Assembly: GCA_021204765.1 (NCBI GenBank)
Contig: JAJPYU010000092.1
Coordinates: forward strand, 1 to 25,593
Direction: 5' to 3'
DNA: 25,593 nucleotides
Source: Clostridiales bacterium
GTDB taxonomy: Bacteria > Bacillota > Clostridia > Lachnospirales > Lachnospiraceae
Below, one piece after another: positions 1 to 6,818 of the stretch. The notes beneath the pieces were generated by a model, which worked only from the letters and a program-made list of their open reading frames with translations, searched no databases and was not told the origin of the DNA. Positions within the stretch are counted from its first letter, which is position 1, and each line of letters begins with the position of its first letter. The position numbers were made by a program, and so were the translations under genes.

Positions 1-35
1 GATAAATGATTGGTTGTATTGTTTCAACATGTCCC

Positions 36-93
36 TTTCTGATTTCAGGGAATTCTCTTTCCGATTATAGGGAATTTTGTTTCCGATTTGAGG
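36..93. repeat. Tandem 22-base repeats, possible IS21-type terminal repeats
   Basis: Two full 22-base units (36-57 and 58-79) and a 14-base partial unit (80-93) follow each other with a shared core: TTTCYGATT, then GGGAATT three bases later. Elements of the IS21 family are known to carry several short repeats at their ends that include part of the terminal inverted repeat, and the core resembles such ends in Clostridia. No istA/istB gene is in the window, so the element would lie off the left edge or be decayed. The repeat structure is seen directly; the family assignment is inference from memory. Confidence 0.45.
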
Positions 94-621
94 TGCTTTT
101 ATTATACGCTACACAGCTGATTATCCCGGAGAGAAGTTTCTGGGAGACTGAGTTTGAAAAAGCCACCGATGCGGAATCGGCTTTTATGACCGCCATGGGC
201 TGGAAGGATGCTTCAGCAGTATCTTCTGTCGAAACACTGAACGGGACTTACGCTCATACGAGATCTTGGCATTTATCAAAGGTGATAACCCTGATGAGGA
301 AGAATAAAAATCTGGCGTCAGCAGAGTAGTTCAAAGCAGAAAAAGGCCTGAGTTAATCTGGACATGATGTCTGGAAAAACTCAGGTCGAATGTTTTGAGT
401 GGTAAAAGTTCTGGAAGTTAAGGAGATGAGAGGGTAATCAGGGAAAAAAAGAGCATATCGACAGCGATATTACACATGTGGCAAAAGGTAATCAAGGCCT
501 GAAAATGGAATTGAAAGCTCCATGATAAGGCGGTGGATTTAAGGTGGAGAATACCAGAGAATCACGGAGATATACCGGTTTTTCATGGAGAGCCGAACAT
601 GGTGGGAGAAGAAAACATTTA
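94..621. other. Gene-poor stretch, no supported coding region
   Basis: There is an open frame of 107 codons at 6-329, but it begins inside the repeats, has no ribosome site and resembles no family I know, so it is not called. A hairpin with 8-base arms CCTGAGTT (347-354) and AACTCAGG (378-385) encloses the 11-base palindrome GACATGATGTC (361-371); it may be an old terminator, though no clean T run follows. Nothing else is recognisable up to the loaP promoter. Confidence 0.4.
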
Positions 622-650
622 TGTTAAAATATCAAAAATTGTGATATACT
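622..650 (+). promoter_or_regulatory. Possible loaP promoter
   Basis: A TATACT -10 box (645-650) lies 17 bases after a weak TGTTAA -35 box (622-627), about 40 bases ahead of the loaP start. The -10 overlaps an inverted repeat ATATCA...TGATAT (630-647). The -35 match is poor, so this is tentative. Confidence 0.35.
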
Positions 651-689
651 GGCTTCCGTGAATGCAAGGAACATTGCGGAGGCATATAA

Positions 690-1214
690 ATGTGGTATGT
701 GATACAGGTCCGCACGGGGACAGAGGAAGATATAGTAAAAAAGTGCCGGAATGAATATCGCGGTGAGAAGATAGACCGCAGGGTACTTCAGGACTGCTTT
801 ATCCCTTACGCAGAGCATAAGAGGAAAATCGACGGCAAATGGAGGACGGTTAAAAAGGTGCTGTTTCCGGGCTACGTGTTTCTCGACGGTGGAGATGCCG
901 GGGCTCTGTATATGGAATTAAAGAAAGTAACCGGCCTTACCAGGTTGCTCTCAGTGGGAGATGCCGTGGTGCCGCTGACAGAGAAGGAGATGGGTTTTAT
1001 CATGCGCTTCGGAGGAACCGACCATGTGGTGGGCATGTCCGAGGGCATTATAGAGGGCTCCCGGGTGCAGGTGCTTTCCGGGCCGCTTGAGGGTATGGAG
1101 ACTATGATAAAGCGGGTGGACCGCCACAAGAGGAAAGCCTGGCTGGAGGTGGAGATGCTGGGAGAGATCCGCGAGATACAGGTAGGGCTGGAGATAGCGG
1201 TGAAGACGCTCTGA
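690..1214 (+). CDS. loaP: LoaP-type NusG paralogue, transcription antitermination protein
   Basis: This 174-residue protein is a specialised NusG paralogue. It has an N-terminal NGN domain (about 1-105, opening MWYVIQVRTG and containing VKKVLFPGYVF) and a C-terminal KOW domain (about 118-172, EGSRVQVLSGPLEGM). NusG-family proteins bind the RNA polymerase clamp; LoaP members are known to act on a few long operons, where they recognise an RNA hairpin in the 5' leader and suppress termination. The start is fixed by GGAGG at 678-682, seven bases before ATG. LoaP genes usually sit beside a long polysaccharide or secondary-metabolite operon, but here the next gene is a 64-residue PspC protein with its own promoter and terminator, so the target is not apparent. 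The LoaP subtype, rather than RfaH or housekeeping NusG, is inferred from the sequence style and the lone context. Confidence 0.85.
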   Translation: MWYVIQVRTGTEEDIVKKCRNEYRGEKIDRRVLQDCFIPYAEHKRKIDGKWRTVKKVLFPGYVFLDGGDAGALYMELKKVTGLTRLLSVGDAVVPLTEKEMGFIMRFGGTDHVVGMSEGIIEGSRVQVLSGPLEGMETMIKRVDRHKRKAWLEVEMLGEIREIQVGLEIAVKTL

Positions 1215-1256
1215 ATGCAGCTGTGTGCGCAGTAACCCTTTGTTTATAAAAAAGTA

Positions 1257-1273
1257 ATATGCAGACTGCATAT
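1257..1273. promoter_or_regulatory. Perfect palindrome upstream of the pspC-like promoter
   Basis: The 7-base arms ATATGCA and TGCATAT are separated by GAC. The site ends eight bases before the -35 box of the next promoter. It is not followed by a T run, so a protein-binding operator is more likely than a loaP terminator. No regulator can be named. Confidence 0.4.
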
Positions 1274-1280
1274 ATTATTA

Positions 1281-1309
1281 TTGTTAATCTGTGAGAAATC
1301 TGCTATCAT
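1281..1309 (+). promoter_or_regulatory. Promoter of the PspC-domain gene
   Basis: TTGTTA (1281-1286), a 17-base spacer and TATCAT (1304-1309) preceded by TG (extended -10) form a good sigma-A type promoter. The transcript would carry a leader of about 120 bases that includes a GGACA/TGTCC hairpin (1369-1383). Confidence 0.6.
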
Positions 1310-1434
1310 ATATCTGTAAATGATATTGATGCATGATAAGGATAAGCCGACGCGGTTGACCGGGGGCAGGACATAAGCTGTCCGGCAGGCTGCGCTGTCA
1401 GTTCTATCAGGTTTCAGCAAAGGAGGATACAGAC

Positions 1435-1629
1435 ATGAAGAAAAAAAGATTATACAAGTCCCAGGACAATAAGTTGCTCTTCGGAGTGTGCGGAGGGATA
1501 GCCGAGTATTTCAGGATCGATCCCACTGTCGTCCGCCTGATCTGGGCGGCTGTGACAGTGTTTTTCGGGGCAGGCATCCTGCTGTATGCCGTGGCGGTGC
1601 TGCTCATGCCCAGAGAGCCTGTCGACTGA
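1435..1629 (+). CDS. PspC-domain small membrane protein
   Basis: This 64-residue protein is essentially a single PspC domain. It has a basic N-terminus (MKKKRLYKSQDN), the family signature FGVCGGIAEYFRIDPTVVRLIW at about 16-37, and one membrane helix at about 38-58 ending in LLMP. PspC proteins in enterobacteria help the phage-shock envelope stress response; short stand-alone PspC proteins are common in Bacillota and their exact role is not settled. The start has AAAGGAGG at 1419-1426, eight bases before ATG. The gene has its own promoter and a strong terminator directly after it, so it is a single-gene unit. No pspA or liaI homologue is nearby. Confidence 0.9.
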   Translation: MKKKRLYKSQDNKLLFGVCGGIAEYFRIDPTVVRLIWAAVTVFFGAGILLYAVAVLLMPREPVD

Positions 1630-1648
1630 GCTTTATAAGAGAATGGAG

Positions 1649-1680
1649 AAATCCCCGGCAGGAGCCGGGGATTTTACTAT
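1649..1680 (+). terminator. Rho-independent terminator after the PspC gene
   Basis: An 11-base perfect stem (1649-1659 with 1664-1674, core CCCCGGC/GCCGGGG) and a four-base loop AGGA are followed by a short T-rich run. Read from the other strand it could also weakly stop the convergent hydrolase transcript. Confidence 0.85.
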
Positions 1681-1745
1681 ATTACATATAATTCAGTTAT
1701 TCATGCAGCGTGCCGACAGCGGCCCGGGCCGCCACGGCGCAGCTG

Positions 1746-3206
1746 TCAATCTTTCTTATCCTCTATTCCGCTTCTGTAATTTGCGTAGTCTGCCTGGCTC
1801 TGCCAGATCAGCCATTCGTCATATCCGGCATCGTATACAGCATTGATCTCATCCCTAAGCTGTTCCCCTCCGTATTTAATATAGTGCGTCAGCCAGCTGG
1901 CCGTGAAAGCCTGCAGCCAGGGGCGGACCGCGGCACAGTGTTCTCCGGATCCATTCAGATCGGAAAGAGCATCCACGGAATCCAGCAGGGCGGCATTTAC
2001 CAGCTCGTAGGGTTCGGTGTCGGGATAGTCTATATCGTATGCTCCGTCAGTGTAGTGGGAGGGGTAGACCATGGGACAGATATAGTCCAGCCAGTGAGAC
2101 ATGGCGGCGTAATCCTGCCCGACATTCCCACTGTCCTCCTCATTGTTTATGATAGTTCCGTAGACATCTGCGGAGACGAAGACTCCCTCGGGAACCAGGG
2201 TCTCACAGGCGGTTTCAATGAATGAAGTGATGGTGTCCTGCCTGAGCCTTGCCGCCTCCTCATTGTAGGTGCAGCCGTCAGCCAGATAGTAGCCGTCGCC
2301 GCCGTAATAGTCCACCCGGCCTATGTAAGTGGTGGGAAAGCGGACGTAGTCATACTGGATCTCGTCGAAGCCGATGTCACAGGCGGCCTGGCTGATGTCC
2401 AGCAAATATTGCTGCACAGTCTCGTTGCCGGGATCCAGCCAGTAGTAGCCCTGGCTGTCCACGTAGATGCCGCCGCCGTTCTCCTCATTCCAGTGAAGGG
2501 CACAGTCCTCCTTTGCCCGGGCCAGAGTCGCGTCCCTGAAGCAGGCAATCCTGGCTATGGCGTAGGCACCGTGTTCCCTGTAGACTTCGAGCAGATCCTT
2601 AAGGTCCTGTGCGCTTGAAAACACCGGGCTGTCACAGGCCCCGATCTCCCCGGCCAGGGGAACACCCATGTCTGCAGCCAGAAGGCCGTCATCCCCCTTT
2701 ATGGTGATGACCACGGTATTTATCTCAGTCTCATCCAAAAGGTCCAGCACGTAATCCCGGATATCTTCGTCAGCGGCTGCATAGGAGGTGAGATAGACTC
2801 CCCTTGCCGTGACAGCCTTGCGGGTATCATCTTCCCAGACATCCTCTATGGCAGCGGGAGCGGTCTCCTCCCCGGCGGAGGAAGGCAGGCTCTCCCTGTC
2901 TTTTTTGGGGCGGCCGGCCTTTCCCGCCTCTCTTTTTGCCAGCCTTTCCTCGTGCTCTTCCTCGCGGGATTCTTTTTTCTCCTCACGCTTTTCCTTATAG
3001 GAAGCGATAAGGCCGGCCAGGCCTTCAGGATGGTTTTCATTAAAATGATGGATGCCCAGAGTACCCGCCAAAAGAGCCCCACAGACTACAACGACTATTA
3101 TGACTGCGTGGAACCATCTCAGATGCTGCCAAATGGTTTTTTCTCCCGGCTTGCGTATATGGGGCCGGATGGGATTCTTCCCCCACCCTCTATTGCTTTT
3201 TTTCAT
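1746..3206 (-). CDS. Membrane-anchored putative glycoside hydrolase (DUF4015/GHL family)
   Basis: The protein has 486 residues: a basic cytoplasmic tail, one membrane helix (about 33-52), a highly charged Lys/Glu/Arg linker (about 71-105), then a domain from about residue 134 (ARGVYLTSY) to the end. The domain carries the family hallmark FDEIQYDYVRFPT at about 278-291 and fits the putative TIM-barrel glycoside hydrolase family DUF4015 (PF13200). The topology places the catalytic domain outside the membrane, probably acting on cell-wall or extracellular polysaccharide; the substrate is unknown. Acidic residues in the hallmark motif are plausible catalytic groups, by analogy only. Its promoter is at 3239-3267; the ribosome site is weak (AGGA about 13 bases before ATG). 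It is divergent from the alpha/beta hydrolase and convergent with the PspC gene. Family confidence is high, activity unproven. Confidence 0.85.
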   Translation of the reverse strand: MKKSNRGWGKNPIRPHIRKPGEKTIWQHLRWFHAVIIVVVVCGALLAGTLGIHHFNENHPEGLAGLIASYKEKREEKKESREEEHEERLAKREAGKAGRPKKDRESLPSSAGEETAPAAIEDVWEDDTRKAVTARGVYLTSYAAADEDIRDYVLDLLDETEINTVVITIKGDDGLLAADMGVPLAGEIGACDSPVFSSAQDLKDLLEVYREHGAYAIARIACFRDATLARAKEDCALHWNEENGGGIYVDSQGYYWLDPGNETVQQYLLDISQAACDIGFDEIQYDYVRFPTTYIGRVDYYGGDGYYLADGCTYNEEAARLRQDTITSFIETACETLVPEGVFVSADVYGTIINNEEDSGNVGQDYAAMSHWLDYICPMVYPSHYTDGAYDIDYPDTEPYELVNAALLDSVDALSDLNGSGEHCAAVRPWLQAFTASWLTHYIKYGGEQLRDEINAVYDAGYDEWLIWQSQADYANYRSGIEDKKD

Positions 3207-3238
3207 ATAAATGTGGATTCCTCATGGTAATTTTTGTT

Positions 3239-3267
3239 ATTATTGCAAACTTTCATATAAAAGTCAA
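3239..3267 (-). promoter_or_regulatory. Promoter of the DUF4015-type hydrolase gene
   Basis: On the minus strand TTGACT (3262-3267), a 17-base spacer and AATAAT (3239-3244) precede the start codon by about 33 bases. Confidence 0.6.
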
Positions 3268-3304
3268 ATTTTTGAAATTTCCTTTCCACTTTCCCATGCC
3301 GGTG

Positions 3305-3313
3305 TGCTATGAT
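3305..3313 (+). promoter_or_regulatory. Possible extended -10 promoter of the alpha/beta hydrolase gene
   Basis: TGCTATGAT gives an extended -10 box about 75 bases before the start codon. No good -35 box is visible, which extended -10 promoters can tolerate. Confidence 0.35.
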
Positions 3314-3389
3314 AATACCAGTGTCAGCCTGATCAGAGAGCGGAACAATCCGTGATGATCACAGACAATAAGACAGGGGGTACATTTAC

Positions 3390-4505
3390 ATGACAAAGAC
3401 AGATTTCTATTATAAATCCCAGGACAGGCATACGCAGATCCACGCCATTTCGTGGGCACCGGACGGGAAGGTGCGCGCGGTACTGCAGATCTGCCACGGA
3501 ATGGTGGAATATATTGACAGGTACGATACTTTCGCAGGCTATCTTGCGGGCTATGGTTTCTATGTGGTGGGAAATGACCATCTGGGCCACGGAGAGTCCG
3601 TGACGGATGACTCAAAGCACGGCTTTTTCGCCCAGCCCGGCGGCAATGAGTGCGTCATAGGCGACATCCATTTCCTCAGGAAAATGACTATGGAGGAATA
3701 TCCCGATGCTCCTTATTTCATGTTGGGACACAGCATGGGCTCTTTCCTGCTGCGCCAGTATATAGAGTCCTACGGCAAGGGGCTGACCGGAGCCATTATC
3801 ATGGGGACCGGCACCCAGCCTGGGGCGTCGCTGGCCATCGGGAAGAGGCTCTGCAAAATGTCTGCCAGGTTCCACGGCTGGGACTATCGCAGCGACAGGA
3901 TAAATAACATGGCTTTCGGCTCATATAATAAGGCTTTCGAGCCGGCCCGGACCCCGGTGGACTGGCTGACCAAAGATACAGCCGTGGTGGATGCTTATGT
4001 GAATCATCCCTGGTGCAGCTTCAAGTTTACGGTAAACGGCTACTATACCCTCTTTTCAGCAGTGCAGGCGGCACAGGATAAGCAGCGCATTGCGAAGATC
4101 CCCAGAGCCCTGCCTCTGCTGATAGTCTCAGGAGCCTGCGACCCCGTGGGTGACAATGGAAAGGGCGTGAAGAAGGCATACCGGTTCTATACGGACGCAG
4201 GGATAGAGGATGTCCAGATGAAGCTCTACGAGAATGACCGCCACGAGATTTTAAACGAACTGGATAAGGACGTGGTCTACGCTGATCTTCTGGAGTGGCT
4301 GAGGGATCACTCTCCGGCAGTGATGATGAATACGGTGACCCACGACGGGGATGAGAGGGAAGCGGCCCCGGAGCCGGAGGTAAAGCGCCCGCCGATGCCT
4401 GACTTTTTAAAAGACGTGAATCCCGGGGAAGAGCAGGCCGCCGAGGCCGGATCCTCCATCGACGCAATGGCGGAAGATACGTTGAAGATGCTGCGCCAGC
4501 TTTAG
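3390..4505 (+). CDS. Alpha/beta hydrolase, monoacylglycerol lipase/lysophospholipase type
   Basis: This 371-residue soluble enzyme has a serine-hydrolase fold. The visible triad is Ser115 in GHSMGS, Asp251 in SGACDPVGDNG and His285 in ENDRHEILNE; the oxyanion region ICHGMVEYIDRY (about 34-45) and NDHLGHGES (62-70) are typical of Hydrolase_4/PldB proteins. Such enzymes release fatty acids from monoacylglycerols or lysophospholipids. There is no signal peptide, so it acts in the cytoplasm. Beyond the fold, residues about 313-371 form an acidic, proline-containing tail that the core family lacks. The ribosome site is modest (AGGGGG nine bases before ATG). It stands alone: no terminator is seen before the permease gene, but that gene has its own promoter. 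The exact substrate cannot be read from sequence. Confidence 0.85.
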   Translation: MTKTDFYYKSQDRHTQIHAISWAPDGKVRAVLQICHGMVEYIDRYDTFAGYLAGYGFYVVGNDHLGHGESVTDDSKHGFFAQPGGNECVIGDIHFLRKMTMEEYPDAPYFMLGHSMGSFLLRQYIESYGKGLTGAIIMGTGTQPGASLAIGKRLCKMSARFHGWDYRSDRINNMAFGSYNKAFEPARTPVDWLTKDTAVVDAYVNHPWCSFKFTVNGYYTLFSAVQAAQDKQRIAKIPRALPLLIVSGACDPVGDNGKGVKKAYRFYTDAGIEDVQMKLYENDRHEILNELDKDVVYADLLEWLRDHSPAVMMNTVTHDGDEREAAPEPEVKRPPMPDFLKDVNPGEEQAAEAGSSIDAMAEDTLKMLRQL

Positions 4506-4541
4506 ACTAAGTTTCCCGACACATCAGTGGTATATTGCGGA

Positions 4542-4569
4542 TTGAAAAATAATTAAAATATGGTAAAAT
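4542..4569 (+). promoter_or_regulatory. Promoter of the NCS2 permease gene
   Basis: TTGAAA (4542-4547), a 16-base spacer and TAAAAT (4564-4569) lie about 47 bases before the start codon. The leader of about 40 bases is too short for a purine riboswitch, and none is seen. Confidence 0.55.
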
Positions 4570-4615
4570 ATTTCTGTTCTTTTTATAAAGCATTCAAGAG
4601 AGGAGAGATTTGAGA

Positions 4616-6043
4616 ATGAAAAAGTTTTTCAAGATCGAACAGAATGGCAGTACCGTTCGGACGGAACTCATTGCCGGCCTTACCACTTTCATGACCATGG
4701 CCTACATCCTGGCCCTGAACCCGAACCTGCTGACAAACTTCGGTGCCGACGGCGGCATGACGCTTTGGAACGGAGTGTTTCTGTCCACCTGTATCGCTTC
4801 CGCCATCGCCATGTTCTTCATGGCATTTCTGGCGAACAAGCCTTTCGCCCTGGCTCCGGGCCTTGGCCTGAACAGCTTCTTTGCCATCGTGGTGGCGAAT
4901 ATCGTCAGTATCACTGGCCTGTCCTACGTAGAGTCCTATCAGGCAGCCCTGTGCATCATCTTCATCGAGGGCGTCGTCTTCCTGGTGCTTTCCATATTCA
5001 ATGTACGTGAGAAGATAGTGCAGGCCATCCCCTTAGGCGTCCGCCTGGGTATAGCGCCGGCTATCGGCATCATGCTGATGAATATCGGCTTTGGCTCAAA
5101 CGTCGGCATCTATTCCGACACCGGCGGCCCTTTCTACGTCATGAGCGATTTCTTCGGTTCCCTGACTGCGGGCCTGGCAAAGAGCACCATCGGCACCGGC
5201 TATCCTGAGATGGTACTGTCCGTCATCACCATGTTTGTCGGACTCTTCGTCATCGTCATCCTGGCCCATTATAATGTGAAGGGTTCAGTGCTGCTGGGCA
5301 TGCTGGCCGGCTGCGTGGTGTACTGGATCGGCGACGCGGCTGTCCTGGGGAGCAATCCTTTCTCCAGCCTGGCCTCTGCCTCATTTTTACCGGCATTCTC
5401 AGACATGGCCCAGACCACGCTGTTCAAACTGGACTTTAAGGACCTGTTCTCCATCGGATGGTTCACCGTGATCACCCTGATCATCACTTTCTGCATCATT
5501 GATATGTTCGATACCATCGGCACCCTGGTGGGTACCGCCTCCAAGGCGAACATGCTGGATGAGAATGGAGAGATGCCTCAGATGAAGCAGGCTCTGATCT
5601 CCGATGCCGTGGGTACCGTTGCAGGTTCCCTCACCGGCACTTCCACAGTCACCACCTTCGTGGAGTCCGCATCCGGCGTCGAGGCAGGCGGCCGTACAGG
5701 TCTTACCTCCCTGACCACGGGCATTCTTTTCCTGGCCAGCATCTTCATTGCCCCTGTTGCGGCTATCATCCCTGCGGCGGCTACTTCCTCCGCTCTGATC
5801 TATGTCGGCATACTGATGCTTTCCGGTCTGAAGAAGATTGATTTCTCCCAGATGGATCAGCTGGTCCCCATAGCCCTGATGATCATCGCCATCCCCATTT
5901 CCGGGTCCATCGGACACGGCATCGGCCTGGGCATGATCTCCTACACCGTCATCCAGATCTTCACCGGCAAGGCGAAAGAGGTATCCATACTGACATATGT
6001 GATTTCCGCAATATTCCTTGTAAAGTTCTTCCTGGTGATATAA
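4616..6043 (+). CDS. NCS2 family purine (adenine/guanine/hypoxanthine) permease
   Basis: This 475-residue integral membrane protein, with 12-14 predicted helices, belongs to the AzgA/PbuG/PbuO branch of nucleobase transporters, which import purine bases with protons. Landmarks are TTFMTMAYILALNPNLL near the N-terminus, FALAPGLGLNSFFA at about 76-89, and the loop FDTIGTLVGTASKAN at about 298-312, all conserved in this branch. ATG 4616 is preferred over an upstream in-frame TTG (4610) because GAGAGGAGAG ends eight bases before it. The gene has its own promoter and a strong terminator. The purine specificity is a family-level inference; which base it prefers cannot be told. Together with the next gene (dCMP deaminase) it suggests local nucleotide salvage, but the two are separately transcribed. 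Confidence 0.92.
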   Translation: MKKFFKIEQNGSTVRTELIAGLTTFMTMAYILALNPNLLTNFGADGGMTLWNGVFLSTCIASAIAMFFMAFLANKPFALAPGLGLNSFFAIVVANIVSITGLSYVESYQAALCIIFIEGVVFLVLSIFNVREKIVQAIPLGVRLGIAPAIGIMLMNIGFGSNVGIYSDTGGPFYVMSDFFGSLTAGLAKSTIGTGYPEMVLSVITMFVGLFVIVILAHYNVKGSVLLGMLAGCVVYWIGDAAVLGSNPFSSLASASFLPAFSDMAQTTLFKLDFKDLFSIGWFTVITLIITFCIIDMFDTIGTLVGTASKANMLDENGEMPQMKQALISDAVGTVAGSLTGTSTVTTFVESASGVEAGGRTGLTSLTTGILFLASIFIAPVAAIIPAAATSSALIYVGILMLSGLKKIDFSQMDQLVPIALMIIAIPISGSIGHGIGLGMISYTVIQIFTGKAKEVSILTYVISAIFLVKFFLVI

Positions 6044-6047
6044 AGTA

Positions 6048-6107
6048 CTATAAAGGTACGGACAGCGATTGTGAGAGCACGAAATGCGGAGCAATCGGCC
6101 TTTATAG
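6048..6107 (+). repeat. Nested inverted repeat (RNA hairpin) in the permease 3' region
   Basis: Outer arms CTATAAAGG (6048-6056) and CCTTTATAG (6099-6107) match over nine bases; inner arms CGATTG (6066-6071) and CAATCG (6092-6097) match over six; a small GCA/TGC stem closes the top. It starts four bases after the stop codon and precedes the true terminator. It could be a 3' stabilising structure or a copy of a dispersed hairpin element. Confidence 0.6.
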
Positions 6108-6121
6108 AGGTTGATGATATT

Positions 6122-6157
6122 CCCTCGTGGCCTCAGGCTGCGGGGGTTTCCTTTTTA
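6122..6157 (+). terminator. Terminator of the NCS2 permease gene
   Basis: An 11-pair stem with some G-U pairs (6122-6132 with 6136-6146) and a three-base loop is followed by TTTCCTTTTT. Confidence 0.85.
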
Positions 6158-6181
6158 TGCTGCGTCAGTTGGCGCATGGAT

Positions 6182-6197
6182 ATTGCGCAAGCGCGAT
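6182..6197. repeat. Short GC hairpin, similar to one at 13980
   Basis: ATTGCGC, AA, GCGCGAT makes a near-perfect hairpin ahead of the dCMP deaminase gene. It differs by only two bases from the terminator stem at 13980-13995, suggesting a common dispersed motif. No long T run follows. Confidence 0.45.
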
Positions 6198-6277
6198 CTT
6201 ATCTGTAAAAATGCCTGCTATTGGAAATGCCGTTGAAAATGGCACCGCAGGCGGGCAGGAAATCGGAGGATAGAAAA

Positions 6278-6763
6278 ATGGCCGGAAAACGCGAGGATTA
6301 CATCACCTGGGACGAATATTTCATGGCGGTGGCCCAGCTGGCGGGGATGCGATCAAAGGATCCCCATTCCCAGGTGGGCAGCTGCATAGTGAGCTCGGAC
6401 AACAAGATACTCTCCATGGGTTACAACGGCTTCCCCAGGGGCTGCTCCGATGACGAGTTTCCCTGGGACAGGGAGGGGGAGGCCACGGCCACCAAGTACC
6501 CTTACGTGGTCCACAGCGAGCTGAACGCGATATTAAATTACCGGGGCGGGAGCCTGGAGGGGTCGAAGCTGTACGTATCCCTCTTCCCCTGCAACGAGTG
6601 CGCCAAGGCGATCATCCAGGCGGGGATCAGTACGGTGGTGTACGCTGATGACAAGTACGACGGGACGGACTCGGTGACCACGTCGAAGCGGATGCTGGAC
6701 GCCGCAGGGGTCAGATACTACAAGTACCAGCCTACCGGGAGAGAGATCAGATTTAGGGTGTAA
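6278..6763 (+). CDS. dCMP deaminase (cytidine/deoxycytidylate deaminase family)
   Basis: This 161-residue zinc enzyme should convert dCMP to dUMP, feeding thymidylate synthesis. Zinc and catalytic residues are visible: His79 and Glu81 in HSELNA (the equivalent of HAEENA) and Cys105/Cys108 in PCNECA. The substrate region SQVGSCIVSSDNKILSMGYNGFP at about 31-53 is typical of dCMP deaminases, including ComEB. Start 6278 is chosen over an upstream in-frame ATG (6221) because GGAGGA ends seven bases before it and the protein then begins with the usual EDYITWDEYFM. It is a single gene ending in a terminator shared with glpK. Serine in place of the usual alanine after the zinc histidine is a mild variation. 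Confidence 0.92.
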   Translation: MAGKREDYITWDEYFMAVAQLAGMRSKDPHSQVGSCIVSSDNKILSMGYNGFPRGCSDDEFPWDREGEATATKYPYVVHSELNAILNYRGGSLEGSKLYVSLFPCNECAKAIIQAGISTVVYADDKYDGTDSVTTSKRMLDAAGVRYYKYQPTGREIRFRV

Positions 6764-6767
6764 TAAT

Positions 6768-6799
6768 AATTGGGTCTGCCGATTCAGGCAGGCCCAATT
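6768..6799. terminator. Bidirectional terminator between dCMP deaminase and glpK
   Basis: A 13-pair stem (6768-6780 with 6787-6799, one G-U pair) and loop GATTCA lie between two convergent genes. T-rich sequence follows on both strands, so it probably ends both transcripts. Confidence 0.85.
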
Positions 6800-6818
6800 T
6801 GTATAATGTTTTTTATAT

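Noticed and set aside
150..188. Terminator-like hairpin (CGAT/ATCG with A and T flanks)
   Set aside because: The stem is interrupted by a three-base bulge and short; no upstream gene is present to terminate.
6..329. 107-codon open frame at the left edge
   Set aside because: It starts within the tandem repeats, has no ribosome site and matches no family I recognise; more likely chance or decayed sequence.
1719..1732. 14-base palindrome GCGGCCCGGGCCGC after the DUF4015 gene
   Set aside because: It has no loop and no T run, so it is a poor terminator; most likely chance in GC-rich sequence.
4570..4615. Purine riboswitch ahead of the permease
   Set aside because: The leader after the promoter is only about 40 bases and lacks the aptamer helices and core.
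5399..6094. 231-codon open frame antisense to the NCS2 permease
   Set aside because: Shadow of a real gene; low-complexity Gly/Asp/His-rich translation and no family resemblance.
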